From assembly GCA_902491765.1 (NCBI GenBank), contig CABUIY010000032.1:1-7876 (forward strand): a DNA stretch of 7,876 nt, read 5' to 3'. Positions 1 to 6,226 of this stretch are shown piece by piece. Numbering within the stretch: the stretch's first letter is position 1; each line of letters begins with the position of its first letter. The notes under the pieces were generated by a model that saw nothing but the letters and a program-made list of their open reading frames with translations, ran no database searches and had not been told where the DNA came from. The DNA is from an uncultured Collinsella sp. GTDB lineage: Bacteria > Actinomycetota > Coriobacteriia > Coriobacteriales > Coriobacteriaceae. Position numbers and translations under genes: made by a program.

Positions 1-200
1 TTGGAGAGAGCGCTCCCGCAAACTGCCTCTTGACAACTTATAGGAGCGTCGGTTTTAGTTCAACAAGTTTCGGAGTGGTCGCGGTTGAGCGATTCATCGT
101 AGTAAACCGTCATAGTTTTGGCGGAGGCAGTCAGATTTGTGGGTGTTAAACCAAAGATTGTCCCTTTTGACTAGTCGTTTAAGAACGTCCAATGACTAAG
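1..200. other. Non-coding region upstream of the rho promoter
   Basis: No convincing gene is visible. One plus-strand frame is open from the window edge to about position 150, but it has no start signal and no recognisable protein pattern. A TTGACA hexamer at 30-35 has only a poor -10 partner (TTTAGT at 54-59, 18-bp spacer), so a promoter here is possible but weak. Two short palindromes are present, GAGCGCTC at 8-15 and GACTAGTC at 169-176. TGACTA recurs at 168-173 and 193-198, just upstream of the rho -35 element. Whether any of these bind a regulator cannot be told from the sequence. Confidence 0.5.
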
Positions 201-228
201 TTGCAGGTGGTTGCGGTTGTGTTACACT
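201..228 (+). promoter_or_regulatory. Sigma-70-type promoter for rho
   Basis: A -35 element TTGCAG (201-206) and a -10 element TACACT (223-228) are separated by 16 bp. The predicted transcription start is near 235, which leaves an untranslated leader of about 138 nt before the GTG start codon of rho. No competing promoter of similar quality lies between here and the gene. Confidence 0.65.
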
Positions 229-234
229 AACGCT

Positions 235-372
235 GCGTATATGACGCAAATATCTCGATACAGATCAATGATGTCCGTCGGTATTTGACGGAGCTAGACT
301 GTTTAGCCGCCCTGAAGGTTTATGCAGGGAGCATGTGATCACAGGGCTTGAAAAGAAAGTTGAGCAAACACT
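235..372 (+). promoter_or_regulatory. Long structured 5' leader of rho
   Basis: This stretch lies between the predicted transcription start and the rho start codon. It can form TCCGTC/GACGGA (274-279 with 287-292) and GCTA/TAGC (293-296 with 304-307). It can also form two mutually exclusive stems that share one strand: CCCTG (310-314) pairs either with CAGGG (325-329) or, one base pair longer from 309, with CAGGGC (342-347). A 10-bp palindrome TGTGATCACA covers 334-343. No U-tract follows either stem, so this is not a simple intrinsic attenuator. In E. coli, rho is known to be autoregulated by termination in its own leader. Similar control here is an inference from the leader's length and folding potential. 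The ribosome-binding region before GTG 373 is weak: purine-rich GAAAG at 355-359 with a 13-nt gap. Confidence 0.45.
322..351 (+). CDS. Possible 9-codon upstream ORF (leader peptide) in the rho leader
   Basis: An ATG at 322 opens a reading frame MQGACDHRA that stops at TGA 349-351, 21 nt before the rho start. GAAGG lies at 314-318, but only 3 nt separate it from the ATG, which is short for an efficient Shine-Dalgarno. The interest lies in position: the frame sits exactly on the two competing hairpin partners (325-329 and 342-347), so a translating ribosome would decide which stem forms. An even shorter ATG frame (268-288, MMSVGI) has no visible ribosome-binding site. Either could be chance, and nothing in the peptide suggests a function. 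Confidence 0.18.
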   Translation: MQGACDHRA

Positions 373-2910
373 GTGTCTGATCAACAGCAAGAAAACGAAA
401 TAACGACGACGCAGGCCGCTCCCGCTGCACCGGTTGCGTCGGACCAGGTCGCGGCGCCCGCGCAAGCCTCGGCTCCTGAGACGCCTACGCCTGCAACGGC
501 TGAGAAGGCCGTGCCTGCAACTGGTGAGGAGGCTGCTCCGGCAAAGCCCAAGCGTACGCGCCGCACGGCCAAGCCTGCTGCTGACGGCGAGGAGGTCACC
601 AAGCCCAAGCGCCGTACCACGCGCACGACGCGCGCCAAGCGCACCGTTGCACCTGACTCCTCGGCGCCGATTTCCGATGAGGTCGCGCAGGCACGTGCGT
701 TGGCGCAGATTAGCGAGGCTCAGGTGGTGCGCGCCCGCCGTCGTGCTGCCGAGCGCGAGGCCGCGGCTCTGACCGAGCTTGCAGCTCCGTCTGTGCCCGA
801 GACCCCTGTCGCCGACCGGTCGACCGAGAAGCCGGCACCGCGCATACGCCGTCGCACGGCTGTTAAGGCCGAGCAGGTTGCCGATCAGGTAACCCCCGAG
901 CTCACCGAGGCTTCGGTCCGTTCCGCGGCAGGGGAGGGCACATCGCCTGTTGAGCCCGCTGCGTCTGTCGAGGCCAGCGAAGTTCCCGTTGTCGATCCGG
1001 CTTTGCGCCCGCACCGTCGCGGTCGCAAGCCCAAGGCCTTCGTCGAGGCAGAGAAGGCCGCAGCCGCAGCTGCAGCCGCTCGGGATGCTGCGGCGACCGC
1101 CGAGTCTGCAACCGCTGCCGATGCACCCGTCCAGGATGCTACGACTTCCGAGGCCGCTCCCGCCGATGTCGAGCTCGCCGATGTCCGTCCTGGTCGCAGC
1201 CATCGTACTGCTGCTAAGCGCACGTCCAAGGCCAAGGCTGCCAAGAAGGGTGCGTCCGAGGATTCCGCCGAGACGACCGCCGATGCATCGATTGATGCCG
1301 CCGAGCCCCAGGACGTCGAACGGCCTGCGTCCGAGAAGCCCAAGCGCGGTCGTAAGAAGTCCGCTAAGGCCAAGGCGTCCGAGCAGCAGGCTGATGTCGA
1401 AGCGCAAGTCGATTCCGGCGCCGAGGGCAATGACGCCGCTGCGGCCAATGCCGACGCCGCCGCAACCGATGGCGCCGCGCCCGCCGAGGCCGAAGACGGC
1501 GCTCGCCCCAACCGTCGCCAGCACAAGCGCAATGACGACCGCAGCGACCGCAAGGACGAGCGCAACAACGATCGCCGCAACCGTCAGCGCGATCGCAAAC
1601 AGCGCAACAAGGAGCGCAACGCCGCCCCCACCGAGCCCACGCTTTCGCGTGAGGAGCTCGCTGCCATGAAGGTCGCCGAACTGCGCGAGAAGGCCAAGGA
1701 GTTCGAGATCGAGACGACCGGCAAGAAGAAAGCCGAGCTCGTCGAAGAGATCTACGTCACCGCCGCGAAGGCCGAGGGCTTCCGCGACATCAAGGGCATT
1801 CTGCAGATTCGCCCGGACAGCTCCGGCATCATCCACGCCCATGGCTACATGAAGTCCAACGACGACGCCTTCGTGCCTGCCTACCTCATCCGCTCCGCGC
1901 GCCTGCGCACGGGCGACGTCATCGAGGGCTCGCTGCGTCCTTCGCGCGGCGGCGACAAGCGCGCCGGCCTCGCCAAAATCACGACCGTCAACGGTCTAGA
2001 TCCCGAGCAGATTCGCAACCGCCCCAAGTTTGGTGATCTCACCCCGGTCTATCCCAACGAGCCGCTGCGCATGGAGCACGGCAAGGACTCCATTACCGGT
2101 CGCGCCATCGACATCGTGTCGCCGATCGGCAAGGGTCAGCGTGGCCTGATCGTGTCCCCGCCCAAGGCCGGCAAGACCACGATCCTCAAGAAGATCTGCC
2201 AGTCTATCTCGATTAACAACCCCGAGGTGCACCTCATCTGCCTGCTCGTCGACGAGCGCCCCGAAGAGGTCACCGATATGCAGCGCTCCATTAAGGGCGA
2301 GGTCGTGGCCTCGACCTTCGATATGCCCGCCGACAACCACACCCGCGTGGCCGAGCTCGTCATCGAGCGCGCCAAGCGCATCGTGGAGCTGGGCGGCGAT
2401 GTCGTGGTGGTGCTCGACTCCATCACGCGTCTTGCCCGCGCCTACAACTTGGCGGCGCCCGCCTCGGGCCGTATCCTTTCGGGCGGCGTCGATTCGGCGG
2501 CGCTGTATCCGCCCAAGCGCTTCCTGGGCGCAGCCCGTAATATTGAGAACGGTGGCTCGCTCACCATCCTGGCCTCTGCCCTCATCGACACCGGTTCCAA
2601 GATGGACGAGGTCATCTTTGAGGAGTTCAAGGGCACCGGCAACATGGAGCTCAAGCTCGACCGCGACCTGGCCGACCGCCGCATCTTCCCGGCTATCGAC
2701 CCCGTTGCCTCCGGTACGCGTAACGAGGACCTGTTGGTTGACGAGCAGATGCGTCCGTTTGTCTTTGGCCTGCGTCGCATTCTTGCCGGCATGAATAACA
2801 CCGAGCGCGCAGCCGCATCGTTTATCAAGGGCCTCAAGGGCACCAACACCAACCAGGAGTTTCTGGTGCGTTCGGCCAAAAAGCACAGCGACTACGAGCA
2901 GACGTTCTAA
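373..2910 (+). CDS. rho: Transcription termination factor Rho with a long N-terminal disordered extension
   Basis: Rho is the hexameric RNA-dependent ATPase/helicase that loads on C-rich nascent RNA and releases RNA polymerase. The protein is 845 aa. Residues 423-845 correspond to a complete Rho about as long as the E. coli protein (419 aa). They contain a Rho_N helical domain (about 423-468), an OB-fold RNA-binding domain (about 473-545), a Walker A segment SPPKAGKTT with Lys601, a Walker B segment VVVVLDS ending at Asp682, the secondary RNA-site GGVDSAALYPPKRF region and the LADRRIFPAID arginine-finger segment. Residues 1-422 are low-complexity Ala/Pro/Glu with repeated basic patches (KPKRTRR at 58-64, RRGRKPK at 215-221, PKRGRKK at 323-329) and an Arg/Asp/Asn-rich block at 386-416. 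Extensions before the RNA-binding domain are known in actinobacterial Rho. The GTG start has a weak ribosome-binding site, but no better in-frame start precedes the conserved part. The RNP1-like strand reads HAHGYMKS (488-495), which is divergent from the usual GFGFLRS. The gene is monocistronic: its own promoter, then a terminator. Confidence 0.97.
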   Translation: MSDQQQENEITTTQAAPAAPVASDQVAAPAQASAPETPTPATAEKAVPATGEEAAPAKPKRTRRTAKPAADGEEVTKPKRRTTRTTRAKRTVAPDSSAPISDEVAQARALAQISEAQVVRARRRAAEREAAALTELAAPSVPETPVADRSTEKPAPRIRRRTAVKAEQVADQVTPELTEASVRSAAGEGTSPVEPAASVEASEVPVVDPALRPHRRGRKPKAFVEAEKAAAAAAAARDAAATAESATAADAPVQDATTSEAAPADVELADVRPGRSHRTAAKRTSKAKAAKKGASEDSAETTADASIDAAEPQDVERPASEKPKRGRKKSAKAKASEQQADVEAQVDSGAEGNDAAAANADAAATDGAAPAEAEDGARPNRRQHKRNDDRSDRKDERNNDRRNRQRDRKQRNKERNAAPTEPTLSREELAAMKVAELREKAKEFEIETTGKKKAELVEEIYVTAAKAEGFRDIKGILQIRPDSSGIIHAHGYMKSNDDAFVPAYLIRSARLRTGDVIEGSLRPSRGGDKRAGLAKITTVNGLDPEQIRNRPKFGDLTPVYPNEPLRMEHGKDSITGRAIDIVSPIGKGQRGLIVSPPKAGKTTILKKICQSISINNPEVHLICLLVDERPEEVTDMQRSIKGEVVASTFDMPADNHTRVAELVIERAKRIVELGGDVVVVLDSITRLARAYNLAAPASGRILSGGVDSAALYPPKRFLGAARNIENGGSLTILASALIDTGSKMDEVIFEEFKGTGNMELKLDRDLADRRIFPAIDPVASGTRNEDLLVDEQMRPFVFGLRRILAGMNNTERAAASFIKGLKGTNTNQEFLVRSAKKHSDYEQTF

Positions 2911-2947
2911 GTCGCCAACCGAACGCGGCGTTATTGCCAGCGCGATG

Positions 2948-2980
2948 AAGGGCCGGGGCTTTGAGCCTCGACCCTTTTCT
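2948..2980 (+). terminator. Intrinsic terminator after rho
   Basis: AAGGG (2948-2952) pairs with CCCTT (2972-2976). Inside it, CG/CG, a G-T wobble and GGCT/AGCC close a 3-nt loop at 2961-2963; the only mismatch is C2953 against A2971. The stem runs into TTTTCTATAT. It lies 38 nt after the rho stop codon and separates rho from the next transcription unit. It is notable that the gene for the Rho-dependent factor itself ends at an apparently Rho-independent site. Confidence 0.85.
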
Positions 2981-3057
2981 ATATCGCCGCTCCGCGCTTA
3001 TTTTTGACCATAAGACCGACGAGCAGCAGGTTTCCCGTTTCAATCCGACATCGTCGC

Positions 3058-3086
3058 TTGCAATCGACAGGGCGGTTTCGCATAAT
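3058..3086 (+). promoter_or_regulatory. Sigma-70-type promoter for the membrane-protein/vanZ operon
   Basis: TTGCAA (3058-3063) and CATAAT (3081-3086) are separated by the optimal 17 bp. The predicted start is near 3093, inside the palindrome AGCTTTTAAGCT (3087-3098), giving a leader of about 130 nt before the ATG at 3223. The gene-free stretch 2911-3222 therefore holds the rho terminator, this promoter and a structured leader. I see no small gene in it. Confidence 0.7.
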
Positions 3087-3143
3087 AGCTTTTAAGCTTC
3101 GCGACGGAAAACGCAGATGAAACGAACCATATACCGTTGCTTT

Positions 3144-3222
3144 GGGGCATAGCCCCGCTTCATCTTCTCTCGCGCAGCCAACTGAATGATGCGATTTGGG
3201 TGCTGGAAGATGGGGAGAGCTC
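3144..3222 (+). promoter_or_regulatory. Leader with a GC hairpin and possible Shine-Dalgarno sequestration
   Basis: GGGGC (3144-3148) and GCCCC (3152-3156) form a tight 5-bp stem with an ATA loop and no U-tract after it. Downstream, CATCTTC (3161-3167) is the exact complement of GAAGATG (3206-3212), directly before the Shine-Dalgarno GGGGAG (3212-3217). CTCTC (3167-3171) also matches GAGAG (3215-3219), which overlaps that Shine-Dalgarno. The pairing could hide the ribosome-binding site of the next gene. This is read from complementarity only; no known riboswitch or thermometer class is recognised. Confidence 0.35.
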
Positions 3223-4623
3223 ATGGCTTCTTCTGATGCAACACAACGAGCAGTCCTTGCCGGACTTTCGTGCGGGATCGGCCTTGCCGCTCCCGTGGTT
3301 ATGTATGCCGCGACGCTGCCGTTTTCGTCGGTGAACGAGACGGTCGTGGCGGGTGCGGTTCCCTTCGCCGTGGGCGCGGTGGCGGGCGTGGGTATCTATG
3401 CCGCCTCGCTGGGTATCTCCGAGTATCGTGCGCAGCGTGAAGAGCGTCTGTTCCAGCCCGATGCCATGGGCGGTGCCGCCAATCTCAATCAGCATCAAAG
3501 CGAGTTCAAGACCGTCTCGATTCCAGCTCAGCAGCAGGATGCGACTCCTTACGCTGCGGCTTCTGCTTCTCAGGCTCAGGCGGAGCAGTCTACCTCGGCA
3601 TTCCTTTCCGGCCTGACCGGTGCGTTCCAGCGCCGTCATGCCGATGATGGTGTCCCTACCATCGCTCGAGCCGCAGATGCTATGGACGAGGACGAGGCTT
3701 GGTCTATGATCGACAGCATGCTCGACGACGATTCGCCGGTGAGCTGCGACCCTGCACGCTCGCGCGACGTCTATCAAGTCGCCATCGACGAGCTCACCAA
3801 CGGCGGGCAGACCGGCTCCTTCAATCGCGACGACATCGCCGCCGCGGCGCGTGCCGTATCGGGCTCCCAGGCCGCCCCTGCGGGCAGCACGGCGGCTTTC
3901 GTGGCACTCGTTGCCAACGCGGCATCCAATAACGCCTACAGCGCTACCTCGTCGGACGCGAACGCTTTTGCCGATAATTCGTACGTTGATGAAGCCATGA
4001 CCGCGGACGAGGAGGCCGTTGCCGCCCGCCGTGCCGCCGAGAGCTCGCTTTGGGGCGCTCCTGCCCAGCAGCAGGCGGCTGAGGCTGCGCCGTACAATGC
4101 AAACCTCGCCAGCATGCCTATCATCTCCGGTGCCACGGACATCGATCTCGATGACCTCGATGAGCCTGCAGCCATCACCGCATCGATTGATGCCCAAGAT
4201 CGCATCGACACCGGAGACCTTCCGGACGCCTCACTCGAGGTTGATGTTCCCATGGCCGATTACTCGGGCCACGAGGACATGTGGGCCGCCGCCACCGCGA
4301 TTCTGGATGAGATTGACGAGCCCGCTCCTGTTGCAGCGCCCGCTCCCGTCGCTGCCCCTCAGCCTGCTGCCCCCGCCTATGTCGGCCGTCACAGTGCTGT
4401 GTTCCCCGAGGATACTGCCCGTATCTCGCGCGAGAGCATCGAGCGGGCCGAGGCTATTGCCGCCGGCATTATGGAAAACCGTCGTCACGAGCGCGTCAAT
4501 CAGATCCTCGAGGAAGAGATCGAGCGCCTGCAGTCCTCAACCGCCAAGCGTACGGGCCGTGCCTATCTGAGCGTTATCGAGGGCGGTACCGCCAGCTTCG
4601 CGCCGCTCCGCGCGGAGGCATAA
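3223..4623 (+). CDS. Unrecognised membrane-anchored protein with a long acidic, Ala-rich cytoplasmic region
   Basis: I do not recognise the family of this 466-aa protein. Two hydrophobic segments (about 10-32 and 41-65) form a hairpin joined by a short SSVNE loop. The basic, charged EYRAQREER stretch after the second segment suggests that both ends are cytoplasmic. The remainder is mostly predicted-disordered, rich in Ala, Ser, Gln, Asp and Glu, with acidic clusters (MDEDEAWSMIDSMLDDD at 154-170, DIDLDDLDEP at 306-315). A Pro-Ala linker at about 367-385 leads to an amphipathic charged helix (about 400-437), and the protein ends in a small YLSVIEGG tail. The start is ATG 3223, which has GGGGAG (3212-3217) 5 nt upstream; a TTG at 3196 would add 9 residues but lacks such a site. 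vanZ follows 7 nt after the stop codon, so the two are probably co-transcribed. An envelope scaffold or adaptor is conceivable from this architecture, but nothing proves a function. Confidence 0.8.
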   Translation: MASSDATQRAVLAGLSCGIGLAAPVVMYAATLPFSSVNETVVAGAVPFAVGAVAGVGIYAASLGISEYRAQREERLFQPDAMGGAANLNQHQSEFKTVSIPAQQQDATPYAAASASQAQAEQSTSAFLSGLTGAFQRRHADDGVPTIARAADAMDEDEAWSMIDSMLDDDSPVSCDPARSRDVYQVAIDELTNGGQTGSFNRDDIAAAARAVSGSQAAPAGSTAAFVALVANAASNNAYSATSSDANAFADNSYVDEAMTADEEAVAARRAAESSLWGAPAQQQAAEAAPYNANLASMPIISGATDIDLDDLDEPAAITASIDAQDRIDTGDLPDASLEVDVPMADYSGHEDMWAAATAILDEIDEPAPVAAPAPVAAPQPAAPAYVGRHSAVFPEDTARISRESIERAEAIAAGIMENRRHERVNQILEEEIERLQSSTAKRTGRAYLSVIEGGTASFAPLRAEA

Positions 4624-4630
4624 CTTCTGC

Positions 4631-5080
4631 ATGGTTAAGATCAATCGAAAATGGGCGGTTGTAACCTGCCTGATGGCGCTCTTGATCTGGGGCAATTCGC
4701 TGGTTCCCGGCTCGGGGTCGGGCTCGCTGAGCCTAACGGTCATGGAAGCTATCCGCGGTTTCCTGCACGGCGTGGGACTTCCATATGAATGGGTGACCAA
4801 CTTTGTTGTTCGCAAGTGCGCGCATTTTACCGAGTATATGGTGCTCGGCATCTTGGCAACGCACGCCTTTGATTTTGAGGGCCGGCGCACCTTTGACGTG
4901 CTGCTGCCCACGGCGGTGTTCCTGCTGCTGATTCCCTCGATCGACGAAACGATTCAACTCTTTGTGCCGGGACGCGCCGGCATGATCACCGATGTGATGA
5001 TCGACTGCTGTGGAGCGGCAACGGGCGTTGTGCTCCGATATCTCTTACAGTCGCTGATGCACGCCAAAAAGGCCGCCTAG
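4631..5080 (+). CDS. VanZ-family membrane protein
   Basis: This is a 149-aa integral membrane protein of the VanZ-like family. Hydrophobic segments lie at about 9-25, 69-80, 90-104 and 118-140. Family-type conserved positions are visible: RKxAHFxEY (Arg61-Lys62, His65-Phe66, Glu68-Tyr69), then DExxQxFVPGR (Asp105-Glu106, Gln109, Arg115) and DxxxDxxG (Asp121, Asp125, Gly128). VanZ was named for low-level teicoplanin resistance in enterococci, but most family members occur outside any glycopeptide cluster and have no assigned reaction. No van genes are present here, so resistance should not be assumed. The nearest Shine-Dalgarno, GGAGG at 4614-4618, lies inside the end of the upstream gene, with a 12-nt gap, which suggests translational coupling. 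The stop codon lies within the stem of the following terminator. Confidence 0.88.
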   Translation: MVKINRKWAVVTCLMALLIWGNSLVPGSGSGSLSLTVMEAIRGFLHGVGLPYEWVTNFVVRKCAHFTEYMVLGILATHAFDFEGRRTFDVLLPTAVFLLLIPSIDETIQLFVPGRAGMITDVMIDCCGAATGVVLRYLLQSLMHAKKAA

Positions 5081-5112
5081 GACGTATTGTTTGGTCCTAG
5101 GCGGCCTTTTTT
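5066..5112. terminator. Bidirectional intrinsic terminator between vanZ and the convergent sugar-kinase gene
   Basis: A perfect 13-bp inverted repeat, GGCCGCCTAGGAC (5071-5083) and GTCCTAGGCGGCC (5094-5106), encloses a 10-nt loop. It is flanked by AAAAA (5066-5070) and TTTTTT (5107-5112), so each strand ends its stem with a U-tract. The plus strand terminates the vanZ operon and the minus strand terminates the ROK kinase gene, whose stop codon is at 5195-5197. The left arm includes the last codons and the TAG stop of vanZ. Confidence 0.93.
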
Positions 5113-5129
5113 ATTTGAGGGCTTATATG

Positions 5130-5180
5130 GGGCGTGGTGGCGTCGTTCCGTAGGTTGGATTTGCCGAGCGCGCCACGCCC
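5130..5180. other. Inverted repeat in the 3' untranslated region of the ROK kinase gene
   Basis: GGGCGTGG (5130-5137) and CCACGCCC (5173-5180) are exact complements around a 35-nt loop. They lie between the kinase stop codon and the bidirectional terminator, so on the minus strand they would be transcribed into the kinase mRNA 3' end. There is no U-tract. It may protect the mRNA end or be a chance product of GC-rich sequence. Confidence 0.3.
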
Positions 5181-5194
5181 TGTGGGTGCGTCTG

Positions 5195-6085
5195 CTACTG
5201 AAGCGCCTGTGCGCCCAGGGCCAGGCAGCCCATGATGCCCTGCTTGCCCTCGAGGCTGTTGTTGACAATGTAGGTGTCGATATCGTTGACCTCGGGCGTG
5301 ACGATGTAGCTGTTGAGCATCTCGGCGCACTTTTTGCGGGCGAGCGGCACGATAGGGGTGTGATCGGCAACGCCACCGCCGATGATGATCTTCTGCGGGG
5401 CATAGCACAGCGTGTAGGTCATGAGTGCCTGTGCCAGATAGCCCGCGAGCAGATCCATGGCCTCCGGGTCATCGGCCATGTCTCCGGCACTCTTGCCATT
5501 CCAGCGCTTTTTAACGCCGGGGCCTGCGATGAGGCCCTCGAGGCAGTTGTCGTGGAAGGGGCAGGCGCTATGCTCGCCGATGGTGTCGCGCGGGTCGCGC
5601 GTGACCAGGATATGGCCGGCCTCGGGATGCATCATGCCGTGTACGAGCTTGCCGCCCGATAGCACGCCGGCGCCCACGCCGGTGCCGATGGTCAGGTAGA
5701 TCACGTCTGTGAGGCCCTGGGCGCAACCAAAGGTGACCTCGCCCAGGCAGGCGACGTTGACGTCGGTGTCGTAGCCGCAGGGAATATTGAGCTCGTTTTG
5801 GATGGTGCCCAGCAGGTCAAAGTAGCGCCATGCCGTTTTGGGCGTCTCCAGGATCTTGCCGTATTGGGGCGAGGCAGGGTTGACTGCGGTGGGGCCAAAG
5901 GCGCCGATGCCCAGCGCGGCGATGCCCTTGTCGGCAAACCATGCGTTGACGGCCTCGACGGTCTTCTGCGGAGTCGTGGTCACGATCTGCTCACGCTCCA
6001 GGACCGTGCCGTCTGCATAGCCCGTGGCGCAGACCATCTTGGTGCCGCCGGCCTCGAGCGCTCCGATAAGTTGCTGCTCTTCCAT
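5195..6085 (-). CDS. ROK-family sugar kinase, fructokinase-like
   Basis: The predicted product is a 296-aa cytoplasmic ATP-dependent hexose kinase, most likely a fructokinase (fructose to fructose 6-phosphate). Visible motifs in order are the phosphate-binding EAGGTK (11-16), GAFGP (61-65), the ILETPKTAWRYFDLLG stretch (78-93) typical of the Bacillus-type fructokinase clade, YDTDVN with the probable catalytic Asp108, GTGVGAG (134-140), HPEAGH (153-158) and CPFHDNC (175-181). The last two supply the His and Cys ligands of the structural zinc of ROK fructokinases. The length fits the family. The start is ATG at 6083-6085, preceded by GAGAGGAA (6090-6097). An in-frame ATG 30 codons further upstream is rejected because it would translate across the -10 element. 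Mannose or glucose specificity cannot be excluded, and no transporter or sucrose gene adjoins it to help. Confidence 0.92.
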   Translation of the reverse strand: MEEQQLIGALEAGGTKMVCATGYADGTVLEREQIVTTTPQKTVEAVNAWFADKGIAALGIGAFGPTAVNPASPQYGKILETPKTAWRYFDLLGTIQNELNIPCGYDTDVNVACLGEVTFGCAQGLTDVIYLTIGTGVGAGVLSGGKLVHGMMHPEAGHILVTRDPRDTIGEHSACPFHDNCLEGLIAGPGVKKRWNGKSAGDMADDPEAMDLLAGYLAQALMTYTLCYAPQKIIIGGGVADHTPIVPLARKKCAEMLNSYIVTPEVNDIDTYIVNNSLEGKQGIMGCLALGAQALQ

Positions 6086-6123
6086 AATATTCCTCTCACT
6101 GGGACGAGTTGCTCCATGACTAA

Positions 6124-6152
6124 AGTATAGAGCTCTAAACCATTTAAGAAAG
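6124..6152 (-). promoter_or_regulatory. Probable promoter of the ROK kinase gene with an overlapping palindrome
   Basis: On the minus strand, TATACT (6129 to 6124) is a good -10 element about 38 nt upstream of the start codon. The matching -35 position (about 6147-6152) reads CTTTCT, a poor fit, as in promoters that need an activator. A perfect 10-bp palindrome TAGAGCTCTA (6128-6137) overlaps the -10 element and spacer and is a reasonable candidate operator. No regulator gene lies in the window. Confidence 0.45.
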
Positions 6153-6156
6153 CGCC

Positions 6157-6201
6157 ATAAAAAGAAGCCTCGCAACGCGGCAGGCGGTGCGGGGCTTCTT
6201 T
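6157..6201 (-). terminator. Intrinsic terminator of the aminotransferase gene
   Basis: AAAGAAGCCTCGCA (6161-6174) pairs with TGCGGGGCTTCTTT (6188-6201) over 14 bp with one G-T pair and a 13-nt loop. Read on the minus strand, the stem ends in TTCTTTTTAT, a good U-tract; read on the plus strand, the tail is interrupted. It lies 25 nt after the aminotransferase stop codon and just upstream of the kinase promoter, so the two minus-strand genes are separate units. Confidence 0.85.
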
Positions 6202-6226
6202 AGTTACTTTAGTTGCCGGGCCGTCC

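Noticed and set aside
334..343. TGTGATCACA as a CRP-type operator
   Set aside because: The half-sites resemble the CRP consensus, but the 6-bp spacer is missing. It also lies downstream of the promoter in a leader that forms other structures.
1282..1297. A 15-mer, GCATCGATTGATGCC, shared by rho and the unknown membrane gene (near 4180)
   Set aside because: Both copies encode Ala-Ser-Ile-Asp-Ala in Ala/Asp-rich low-complexity regions, so shared codon preference explains it better than a functional DNA site.
265..1842. A 525-codon open frame on the minus strand opposite the rho extension
   Set aside because: It is rich in Gly/Leu/Arg in the pattern expected from the reverse complement of Ala/Glu/Lys/Arg-rich GC-biased codons. 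It has no recognisable domain and lies entirely over rho sequence and its leader.
3196..3222. A TTG start nine codons upstream for the unknown membrane protein
   Set aside because: The GGGGAG site is ideally spaced for the ATG at 3223, and no comparable site precedes the TTG.
4631..5080. A glycopeptide-resistance determinant
   Set aside because: The protein is VanZ-family, but no vanHAX, vanRS or D-Ala-D-Lac genes are present. Family membership alone does not imply resistance.
6086..6175. A 30-residue N-terminal extension of the ROK kinase
   Set aside because: It would place the start upstream of the -10 element, and it lacks the GAGAGGAA site that precedes the ATG at 6083-6085. ROK proteins normally begin just before the AGGT motif.
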